Source of the DNA: a bacterium
GTDB lineage: Bacteria > Vulcanimicrobiota > Xenobia > RGZZ01
DNA length: 5,954 nt
Direction of reading: 5' to 3'
Assembly: GCA_021782195.1 (NCBI GenBank)
Contig: JAJXVI010000170.1
Location: forward strand, 1-5,954
Positions 1 to 5,193 of this stretch are shown here, piece by piece. The notes under the pieces were generated by a model. It did no database searches and had not been told where the DNA came from. It saw only the letters and a program-made list of their open reading frames with translations. The position numbers and the translations under genes were made by a program. How positions within the stretch are numbered: the stretch's first letter is position 1; each line of letters begins with the position of its first letter.

Positions 1-929
1 CGATCTTCATGCAGGCGCTGGGCGTGCCGCGCTTCCGTATCCACCTGAGTCATCGCAAGCTGCTCGAAGGGCTTGCGGCGTTTCTTGGCGGAGGTCTTAC
101 AAAGGCACAGGTGCTCGGGGTTTTTCGGACCGTTGACAAGCTGCCGTCACAGGGCCGAGAGCGCGTGCTTGAACTGTTGCATACAGACTGCGGGCTGGAC
201 GACGCCCAGGTCGAGGCCGTGTTCCGTTTTCTTGACCTCGCCGCCACCGAGTGCGACATTCTTGTCTTGATCGACCGTCTGGAGGCCTTCTTTCATGAGG
301 TGCCCGTGGCGCTCGAGGGCGTATCAGACCTGCGTCGCATCTTCGTGGGAGCGCAACAGGCCGGTCTCGACCTTGCCCGTCTCCATCTTGACCTGACCAT
401 TGCGCGGGGGCTCGACTACTACACGGGCGCGGTCTTCGAGACTTTTCTCGAGGATCTTCCGGGCCTCGGATCGGTCATGAGCGGTGGACGCTACGACGGC
501 CTTATCGGTTTCTTTGCCCGCCAGGACCTTCCAGCCGTCGGCATCAGCCTGGGGCTTGACCGTCTGTTCGCCGGACTCGAAGAACTGGGAATCATGAAGC
601 CCTGTTCCGCGACCGCCCGGGTACTGGTGACGCAACTCGAGCCCGCGCTCGAGCCCGACTACCTCGCCCTGGCGGCCCGCTTGAGGCGCGCGGGCATTCC
701 AACGGAGCTCTACCATCAGTGTGACAGTCTCGGCAAGCAGTTGCAGTTTGCTGACCGTCGTGGCATTCCCTACGCGCTGATTCTCGGCGGAAACGAGCGC
801 GCGAATGGCGTCATCGGTCTCAAGATTCTTGCCGAGCAGCGTCAGGAGACCGTTGCATTTACAGGTATCGTTGACCGCCTGAACGCGCTTGACGCTTCGC
901 GAGAGGCACCCGCAAAACTGCAGGACTGA
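1..929 (+). CDS. hisS: Histidyl-tRNA synthetase, C-terminal part (5' truncated by window)
   Basis: This class II aminoacyl-tRNA synthetase charges tRNA-His with histidine in the cytoplasm. The reading frame is open to the window edge (two codons, Ile-Phe, precede the Met at base 9), so that Met is internal and roughly the first 120-130 residues, with class II motifs 1 and 2, lie outside. Numbering from that Met, the histidine-binding motif ARGLDYYTG is at 132-140, the second histidine-specific block SGGRYDGLIG at 158-167, and class II motif 3 (VGISLGLDRL) at 177-186. The anticodon-binding domain runs from about 202 to 295 and includes LGKQLQFADRRGIPYALILG. RGLDYY together with the SGGRYDGLIG-FF-PAVGISLG style resembles the archaeal/eukaryotic-like HisS clade more than the E. 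coli type; this is a recollection of family patterns, not an alignment. HisZ, the ATP-phosphoribosyltransferase subunit, is unlikely because the anticodon domain is present. The gene ends at TGA, with 158 bases before nadE. Confidence 0.96.
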   Translation, partial: IFMQALGVPRFRIHLSHRKLLEGLAAFLGGGLTKAQVLGVFRTVDKLPSQGRERVLELLHTDCGLDDAQVEAVFRFLDLAATECDILVLIDRLEAFFHEVPVALEGVSDLRRIFVGAQQAGLDLARLHLDLTIARGLDYYTGAVFETFLEDLPGLGSVMSGGRYDGLIGFFARQDLPAVGISLGLDRLFAGLEELGIMKPCSATARVLVTQLEPALEPDYLALAARLRRAGIPTELYHQCDSLGKQLQFADRRGIPYALILGGNERANGVIGLKILAEQRQETVAFTGIVDRLNALDASREAPAKLQD

Positions 930-945
930 GCCGTCTCCCCCTTTT

Positions 946-981
946 CGCCGCTCTTTTGCCCGCCTTCCGACAGGAGCGGCG
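946..981 (+). repeat. Perfect 8-bp inverted repeat after hisS
   Basis: CGCCGCTC at 946-953 is the exact reverse complement of GAGCGGCG at 974-981, with a 20-base loop. It lies 16 bases past the hisS stop. A GC-rich hairpin here could be a weak or Rho-assisted hisS terminator, or part of the nadE leader. No T-run follows on either strand, so an intrinsic terminator is not supported. Confidence 0.4.
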
Positions 982-1010
982 TGAGGCATCGAGAAGCCGG
1001 CAGCACCTCG

Positions 1011-1048
1011 CGATCTGGCCGTGTGGACTGTTCCGCATCGCCAGATCG
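1011..1048 (+). promoter_or_regulatory. Perfect 9-bp inverted repeat in the nadE leader
   Basis: CGATCTGGC at 1011-1019 is the exact reverse complement of GCCAGATCG at 1040-1048, with a 20-base loop. It ends 28 bases before the nadE Shine-Dalgarno. The 8-mer GCCAGATC recurs at 1113-1120, inside nadE codons 9-11, so the left arm could pair with either copy. The second pairing would put the ribosome-binding site and start codon inside the loop. This could be an RNA control element, a protein operator (palindrome), or chance. No known riboswitch class is recognised. The rest of the 930-1087 gap shows no convincing -35/-10 promoter and no RNA gene. Confidence 0.3.
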
Positions 1049-1076
1049 GGTGAATCAGACAACGTGCGCCACGTCC

Positions 1077-1082
1077 GAGAGG
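1077..1082 (+). promoter_or_regulatory. nadE Shine-Dalgarno, supports TTG start
   Basis: GAGAGG lies five bases upstream of TTG at 1088. It decides the start in favour of this TTG over the upstream TTG at 956, which has no comparable site and would add 44 residues unlike the family. Confidence 0.7.
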
Positions 1083-1087
1083 TTCTG

Positions 1088-2827
1088 TTGAGTACATTTC
1101 GAGTCGCAATGTGCCAGATCAACACCCGTGTGGGTGATATCGATGGAAATACCGAGCGCATCCTTTCGTGTCTCGAAGAGGTTCGCTCACAGTCGCCCGA
1201 CGTCGTGGTGTTTCCTGAACTGGCCCTCACCGGCTATCCCCCGGAAGACCTGCTCCTCAAGGACCGTTTCCTGCGGCGCAACCTCGACGCACTCGACCGC
1301 GTGCGAGCCGCCACACGCGGTCTGTGCGCGGTGGTGGGTTTTGTCGACGTTGGACGTGATATCTACAACGCGGCGGCCGTCCTTCACGACGGTGTCGTGG
1401 CCGGCGTGCAACGAAAGATTTTTCTTCCCACTTACGGAGTGTTTGACGAGGACCGCTACTTCCACAGGGGGGATGAACTTTGTGTCTTCGAGCATTGCGG
1501 ACGACGCGACGTCATCTTCGGGGTAGGGATCTGCGAAGACATCTGGTATCCCGAGGGACCGGCCCACGACCAGTGTCTGCGCGGCGGTGCTGAGGTCATC
1601 CTCAACATCAACGCCTCGCCTTTTCACGCGGGCAAATGGGTTCAGCGCGAGCGCATGCTGAGTACTCGGGCGAGCGATAACGCGTGCTTCGTGGTGTACG
1701 TCAATGCGGTCGGCGGCCAGGACGAGCTCGTGTTTGACGGCCAGTCGCTTGTCGTCGACCCCGCGGGCGAGGTGATCCTGCGGGGACGTCCCTTCGAGGA
1801 GGAGATCCTCTACGCGGACCTCGAGATCGCGCGGAGCTTTCACACGCGCTTGCGAGACCCCCGTATCCGCAAGGAGCGCCTTGCGCGCGGGGACGTCCCC
1901 CCGCTCCGCCACGCCACGCTCGCCGCTTCCGCACCCGTCAGGCGCCGCGAGCCGCTCCCGGATCGTCCCCTCACGTCGCCTCCAGCGCGCTGGGAGGAGA
2001 TCTACGGGGCGCTTGTGACCGGCGTTCGCGACTACGTCGGCAAGAACGGGTTCAAAGGTGTGGTGATCGGGCTTTCAGGCGGTATCGACTCTGCCCTGAC
2101 CGCTGCCATTGCGGTGGACGCGCTTGGCGCCGACTGCGTTGCCGGCGTCGCGATGCCGGGTGACTACTCCGCTTACGAATCGCTGCGCGACGCACGTGAA
2201 CTCGCGACAAACCTGGGCATCCGCTTTCTCGTCGTCCCCATCAAGGAGGCCTTTCTTGCATTTACGCACATGCTGGCCGAGGCGTTCGAAGGGCGCGCGC
2301 CGGATGTGACCGAGGAGAATCTCCAGGCGCGCGTGCGCGGCAACATCTTGATGGCGCTTTCGAACAAGTTTGGCTGGATGGTTCTCACGACGGGCAACAA
2401 GAGCGAGGTGGCGTGCGGTTACTGCACGCTCTATGGCGACATGGTGGGCGGTTTCTCCGCGCTCAAGGACGTGCCGAAGACGTGGGTGTACGCGCTCTGT
2501 CGCTGGCGCAACGAGAGAGGGCCCGTGATTCCCGAGTACACCATCACACGTCCTCCGTCGGCCGAACTGCGCCCCGATCAGAAGGACGAGGACAGTCTTC
2601 CACCGTACGACGTGCTTGACGCCATCCTGGAACTGTATGTCGAGCAGGATGGATCGCTCGAGGAGCTGGTCGGTCGTGGCTTCGACGAAGACACGGTGCG
2701 GCGGGTGATGCGCCTGGTCGACGCCAGCGAGTACAAGCGGCGGCAGGCGGCGCCCGGAGTCAAGATCACGCCGCGTGCTTTCGGCAAGGACCGACGCATG
2801 CCGATCACCAGCCGATATCGGGCCTGA
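1088..2827 (+). CDS. nadE: Glutamine-dependent NAD+ synthetase
   Basis: This enzyme converts nicotinic acid adenine dinucleotide (deamido-NAD) to NAD+ using ATP and ammonia released from glutamine. It catalyses the last step of NAD biosynthesis and acts in the cytoplasm. From the TTG start it has 579 residues, usual for the two-domain form. The N-terminal nitrilase-fold glutaminase (about 4-275) shows the triad Glu44 (FPELALTGYPPEDLL), Lys110 (KIFLPTYGVFDEDRYF) and Cys149 (GVGICEDIWYP). The C-terminal ATP-pyrophosphatase synthetase domain (about 300-579) has the P-loop LSGGIDS at 329-335, TGNKSE at 435-440, LYGDMVGGFSALKDV at 448-462 and the conserved end KITPRAFGKDRR. The first residues, FRVAMCQINTRVGDIDGN, match where the family normally begins, which supports this start. 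The usual MPSxYSS block reads MPGDYSAYES (356-365), a small departure. The gene has its own 158-base leader with two inverted repeats, so it may be controlled separately from hisS. A possible weak terminator follows the stop. Confidence 0.96.
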   Translation: MSTFRVAMCQINTRVGDIDGNTERILSCLEEVRSQSPDVVVFPELALTGYPPEDLLLKDRFLRRNLDALDRVRAATRGLCAVVGFVDVGRDIYNAAAVLHDGVVAGVQRKIFLPTYGVFDEDRYFHRGDELCVFEHCGRRDVIFGVGICEDIWYPEGPAHDQCLRGGAEVILNINASPFHAGKWVQRERMLSTRASDNACFVVYVNAVGGQDELVFDGQSLVVDPAGEVILRGRPFEEEILYADLEIARSFHTRLRDPRIRKERLARGDVPPLRHATLAASAPVRRREPLPDRPLTSPPARWEEIYGALVTGVRDYVGKNGFKGVVIGLSGGIDSALTAAIAVDALGADCVAGVAMPGDYSAYESLRDARELATNLGIRFLVVPIKEAFLAFTHMLAEAFEGRAPDVTEENLQARVRGNILMALSNKFGWMVLTTGNKSEVACGYCTLYGDMVGGFSALKDVPKTWVYALCRWRNERGPVIPEYTITRPPSAELRPDQKDEDSLPPYDVLDAILELYVEQDGSLEELVGRGFDEDTVRRVMRLVDASEYKRRQAAPGVKITPRAFGKDRRMPITSRYRA

Positions 2828-2844
2828 CGATCCGCGAGCATGCT

Positions 2845-2868
2845 GTGCCGATCCGCGCGGCACGTTTT
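2845..2868 (+). terminator. Weak intrinsic terminator candidate after nadE
   Basis: GTGCCG at 2845-2850 pairs with CGGCAC at 2858-2863 around a 7-base loop, followed by GTTTT. It begins 17 bases after the nadE stop. The stem is short and the T-run is only four, so it would be weak. The right arm and T-run belong to the first 41-base repeat, while the left arm is unique sequence. The second repeat copy therefore lacks this hairpin. Confidence 0.4.
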
Positions 2869-2896
2869 CGCTCCGCCCGTGGGGGCGTCGCCCGGC
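2856..2896. repeat. 41-base direct repeat, copy 1
   Basis: It is identical over all 41 bases to 2927-2967; the flanking bases differ at once on both sides (G/C on the left, A/G on the right). It begins CGCGGCACGTTTTCGC and ends GGGCGTCGCCCGGC. Inside it are three alternating arms, CGCCC (2874-2878), GGGCG (2883-2887) and CGCCC (2889-2893). The middle arm can pair either leftward (4-base loop) or rightward (single T between). This structure is typical of REP-like intergenic repeats, though the family is not recognised. Confidence 0.85.
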
Positions 2897-2926
2897 AGCT
2901 TGTCGGATGCTCCCCATGACTTGACC

Positions 2927-2967
2927 CGCGGCACGTTTTCGCTCCGCCCGTGGGGGCGTCGCCCGGC
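2927..2967. repeat. 41-base direct repeat, copy 2
   Basis: It is an exact second copy of 2856-2896, offset by 71 bases in the same orientation, leaving a 30-base unique stretch (2897-2926) between. It carries the same three alternating GC arms. No third copy is found at the next 71-base step in either direction; position 2998 and the nadE end at 2785 do not match. Confidence 0.85.
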
Positions 2968-3067
2968 GTCGGGCCACTTTTCGCGCGCGGGCTTCTTCGA
3001 GGCGGGAGGAGGCCGCCGTACGCGTGACAAACTTCGTGCCGTTTCAACCCTCCGTCACTCTCGCCTC

Positions 3068-3074
3068 AGGGGAG
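3068..3074 (+). promoter_or_regulatory. CoA-transferase Shine-Dalgarno, supports ATG at 3084
   Basis: AGGGGAG lies nine bases upstream of ATG 3084. A second purine-rich site, GGGAGGAGG at 3004-3012, lies 11 bases upstream of an in-frame GTG at 3024, so the start remains somewhat open. Confidence 0.55.
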
Positions 3075-3083
3075 TCTGCCGCA

Positions 3084-4427
3084 ATGTCGTTTATTGCTCC
3101 GCCACCGCTTGAAGGAGTCCTGGTTCTCGACCTCTCTCGGGTTCTTGCAGGCCCGTTTGCCACGATGATGCTGGCGGACATGGGCGCCGTCGTGATCAAG
3201 ATCGAGGAACCTGCTCGAGGCGACGATACCCGTGGCTTCGGTCCCCCGTTCGTGAACGGCGAGAGCACCTACTTCATGAGCTGCAATCGCAACAAATGGA
3301 GTCTGGCCGTCGATCTCAAGTCGGACGAGGGGCGCAGCCTCGTCACCGACCTTGCGCTGCAGGCCGACATCGTGGTCGAGAACTTTCGCCCTGGAACGGC
3401 CGCGCGCATGGGACTTGGCTACGACGACCTCGTAAAGCGCAAACCCGAGCTCATCTACGTGTCGATCTCTGGGTTCGGACAGACCGGGCCGGAGCGCGAA
3501 CGCGCCGGCTACGACGTGCTGGCCCAGGGGATGGGCGGCGTCATGTCGGTGACCGGCCCGAAAGACGGCCAGCCGTACAAGGTCGGGGTCTCCCAGGCCG
3601 ATCTGGTGGCGGGCATGTACGCCGTTCAGGGAGCGCTGCTGGCCCTGATTTCCCGCAGTCGCACGGGGCGCGGCCAGCTCGTCGACGTCTCGCTGCTTGA
3701 CGGTCAGGTCTCGCTGCTTTCCTTCCTGGGAACCGCGTGGCTCAACGCGGGCCGCGAACCCGCCCGCCACGGCAACCAGCACGCTTCGATTGCCCCGTAC
3801 CAGTCGTATGAGACGGCCGACGGGCGCATCTGCGTTGCGGTCGGGAACGATGCGTTGTTCGTGACGTTGAGTCGCGAGCTGGGGCGACCCGAACTGTCGG
3901 AAGATGTGCGCTTCTCCACGAATCGCGCGCGGGTCGAGAACGTCATGGCGCTGAACGAGGTGCTGGAGCCGCTTTTTCTGACGCGTACCACGGCCGCGTG
4001 GATCGAGCTGCTTGACGGTGCGGGCATCCCCGCCGGGCCGATTCGGACCGTGTCGGAGGTGTTCGACAGCGAGCAGGTGCAGGCACGCGGCATGGTCTGC
4101 CATCTCGACCACCCCACGGTCGGTCCGGTGCGCCTGATCGGCAATCCGATCCACCTGAGCGCCACGCCTCCTCGTTATGAACTGGCGCCCCCCTTGCTCG
4201 GCCAGCACTCGGAACAGGTCTTGCGGATCGTGCTGAAGATGAGTGACGACGAAATTGCGGGGTTGCGAGACCGAGGCGTCATCCGCCAGTGGAGCGACGA
4301 GCATGAGGCGACGCCGCCGGAGCCCGCTTCCGCTCTTGGCGAAGGTCGGGAAGCGGAGGTCGGGCAGGCCTCCGCGAGGTCGGAAGCGGACGGGGAAGGC
4401 GTGCCGACGGATGGAGGAGCACAATGA
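3084..4427 (+). CDS. CaiB/BaiF (family III) CoA-transferase, substrate unknown
   Basis: Family III enzymes move CoA from a donor acyl-CoA to an acceptor carboxylic acid through an aspartyl-CoA thioester and normally act as interlocked dimers in the cytoplasm. From ATG 3084 the protein has 447 residues. Seen in it are the N-terminal block LEGVLVLDLSRVLAGPFATM (9-28), the IKIEEPARGDDTR segment (38-50), NRNKWSLAVDLKS (68-80), DIVVENFRPG (95-104), YVSISGFGQTGP (125-136) and GVSQADLVAGMYA (168-180), where Asp173 fits the catalytic aspartate. The family core ends near LRDRGVI (394-400). Residues 401-447 form a Glu/Ala/Gly-rich, probably disordered tail that I do not associate with the family. Sequence alone does not give the acid pair; formyl-, succinyl- and dicarboxylate-specific members all share these motifs. 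An in-frame GTG at 3024 would add 20 residues. ATG is preferred because LEGVxVLDLSRVLAGP usually lies about ten residues from the N-terminus. The stop overlaps the rpiA start, implying co-expression. Confidence 0.92.
   Translation: MSFIAPPPLEGVLVLDLSRVLAGPFATMMLADMGAVVIKIEEPARGDDTRGFGPPFVNGESTYFMSCNRNKWSLAVDLKSDEGRSLVTDLALQADIVVENFRPGTAARMGLGYDDLVKRKPELIYVSISGFGQTGPERERAGYDVLAQGMGGVMSVTGPKDGQPYKVGVSQADLVAGMYAVQGALLALISRSRTGRGQLVDVSLLDGQVSLLSFLGTAWLNAGREPARHGNQHASIAPYQSYETADGRICVAVGNDALFVTLSRELGRPELSEDVRFSTNRARVENVMALNEVLEPLFLTRTTAAWIELLDGAGIPAGPIRTVSEVFDSEQVQARGMVCHLDHPTVGPVRLIGNPIHLSATPPRYELAPPLLGQHSEQVLRIVLKMSDDEIAGLRDRGVIRQWSDEHEATPPEPASALGEGREAEVGQASARSEADGEGVPTDGGAQ
4413..4419 (+). promoter_or_regulatory. 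rpiA Shine-Dalgarno inside the upstream gene
   Basis: GGAGGAG lies four bases before ATG 4424 (six from the end of GGAGG) and sits inside the last codons of the CoA-transferase. With the ATGA stop/start overlap, it suggests translational coupling or re-initiation of rpiA. Confidence 0.7.
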
Positions 4428-5161
4428 CGGTGGACAATCGCGCTGCTCTGCAGTCCAAGAAGATGGCGGGCGAGGCGGCGTCTTCGTTCGTGAAGCCGGG
4501 CATGAAGGTCGGGCTGGGTACGGGTAGCACCATCTACTTCACCATTCAGGCACTGGGACAGGCCTTTCGCGAGGGACGTCTAGACGGTCTCGAAACGGTT
4601 GCAACCTCGGAACGCACGGCGACCCTGGCGTCTTCACTCGGGCTTGTGGTGCGCGACCTTTCCGACCTGCCGACGCTCGACGTGACCATCGACGGGGCCG
4701 ACGAGGTCGACCCGGCGCTGCACCTGGTGAAGGGGCTTGGGGGTGCCCTGCTGCGAGAGAAGATCGTGGCTTCGTCGAGCGCGCGTATGATCGTGGTGGT
4801 CGATAGCGGCAAGCTCGTGAATCGGCTGGGCACGCGCGCGCCGGTTCCCGTGGAGGTCGATTCGTTCGGGTGGAAGGCGACCGCGCTGAAGCTTGCGCAC
4901 CTGGACGCCTGCGCGCCCGTGATGCGCCTGGACCCGCACGGTGCGCCCTATCGCACCGATGGGGGGCACTACATCCTCGACTGTCACTTTGCGGGCGGCA
5001 TCGACGACGCGGCGGCGTTGGAACGCGCGATCGACGCGATCCCGGGCGTGGTGGAAAGCGGGCTGTTCATCGGCCTTGCAAGCCGCGTGCTGGTCGGGGA
5101 CGAGACGCGGGCCCTGGAGTTTGTCGCGGGCGCGGGTCTGCAAGCGCTGCAGCGGGAGTAG
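4424..5161 (+). CDS. rpiA: Ribose-5-phosphate isomerase A
   Basis: RpiA interconverts ribose 5-phosphate and ribulose 5-phosphate in the non-oxidative pentose phosphate pathway, supplying ribose for nucleotides and histidine. The 245-residue product is slightly longer than the roughly 220 residues of E. coli RpiA. It shows the phosphate-binding loop GLGTGST (30-36), TSER (61-64), IDGADEVDP (89-97), KGLGGALLREK (103-113) and PVEVDSFGW (142-150). By alignment to E. coli Asp81, Asp84, Lys94 and Glu103, the catalytic residues are Asp90, Asp93, Lys103 and Glu112, all present. The usual KGGGGA reads KGLGGA here. The C-terminus GLFIGLASRVLVGDETRALE matches the normal family ending. ATG 4424 has a strong Shine-Dalgarno and overlaps the CoA-transferase stop by four bases, so the two genes should be one transcription unit. 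The stop TAG is followed by a hairpin and a convergent ddl. Confidence 0.97.
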   Translation: MTVDNRAALQSKKMAGEAASSFVKPGMKVGLGTGSTIYFTIQALGQAFREGRLDGLETVATSERTATLASSLGLVVRDLSDLPTLDVTIDGADEVDPALHLVKGLGGALLREKIVASSSARMIVVVDSGKLVNRLGTRAPVPVEVDSFGWKATALKLAHLDACAPVMRLDPHGAPYRTDGGHYILDCHFAGGIDDAAALERAIDAIPGVVESGLFIGLASRVLVGDETRALEFVAGAGLQALQRE

Positions 5162-5186
5162 CCGTCCCGCGCGAGCAGGGGGACGG
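5162..5186. terminator. Hairpin between convergent rpiA and ddl, possible bidirectional terminator
   Basis: CCGTCCC at 5162-5168 is the exact reverse complement of GGGACGG at 5180-5186, with an 11-base loop. It starts directly after the rpiA TAG and ends 7 bases before the ddl stop, filling most of the 32-base gap. Its position fits a shared terminator, but neither strand has a T-run after the stem, so it would be a non-classical or Rho-assisted one. Confidence 0.4.
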
Positions 5187-5193
5187 TCCGCGT

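Larger units (their letters stand above)
2828..3083. other. Intergenic region between nadE and CoA-transferase
   Basis: This 256-base gap contains a 9-base direct repeat CGATCCGCG (2828-2836 and 2849-2857), the palindrome AGCATGCT (2837-2844), a hairpin followed by four Ts, and two exact 41-base repeats. After 2967 the sequence is GC-rich with purine-rich GGGAGGAGG at 3004-3012, a possible alternative ribosome-binding site for a GTG at 3024. Open frames crossing the region have no recognisable protein. No clear sigma-70 promoter is seen; TTGACC at 2921-2926 has no matching -10 at normal spacing. Confidence 0.6.

Noticed and set aside
636..657. Short tandem repeat CTCGAGCCCG in hisS
   Set aside because: It is a 10-base repeat at a 12-base period encoding Leu-Glu-Pro twice; this is ordinary codon reuse inside a gene with no further copies.
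956..1087. 44-residue N-terminal extension of NadE from TTG 956
   Set aside because: It has no Shine-Dalgarno, the residues are unlike the family, and the normal NadE N-terminus begins right after TTG 1088, which has GAGAGG at good spacing.
324..1109. Minus-strand open frame (261 codons) across hisS and the nadE leader
   Set aside because: It is mostly antisense to conserved hisS codons, with no family features and no convincing ribosome-binding site.
2921..2949. Sigma-70 promoter with TTGACC as the -35 box
   Set aside because: At 17-base spacing the -10 position reads CCGCCC, and no TATAAT-like hexamer is nearby.
2856..2967. CRISPR array (two 41-base repeats with one 30-base spacer)
   Set aside because: Only two copies and one spacer, no third copy at the 71-base period, no cas genes in view, and the repeat is longer than most CRISPR repeats. 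The internal alternating palindromes fit a REP-like element better.
2075..2977. Minus-strand open frame (300 codons) across the nadE 3' end and the repeats
   Set aside because: It lies antisense to the conserved synthetase domain, and its N-terminus is just translation of the 41-base repeat. No protein family is recognised.
2840..3112. Small plus-strand open frame (90 codons) through the repeat region
   Set aside because: It encodes only the repeat sequence and GC-rich filler, overlaps the CoA-transferase start in another frame, and shows no ribosome-binding site or motif.
3066..4424. Long minus-strand open frame (452 codons) opposite the CoA-transferase
   Set aside because: It is the antisense shadow of a well-supported gene in GC-rich DNA, with no recognisable motifs and Arg/Ala/Gly-heavy composition.
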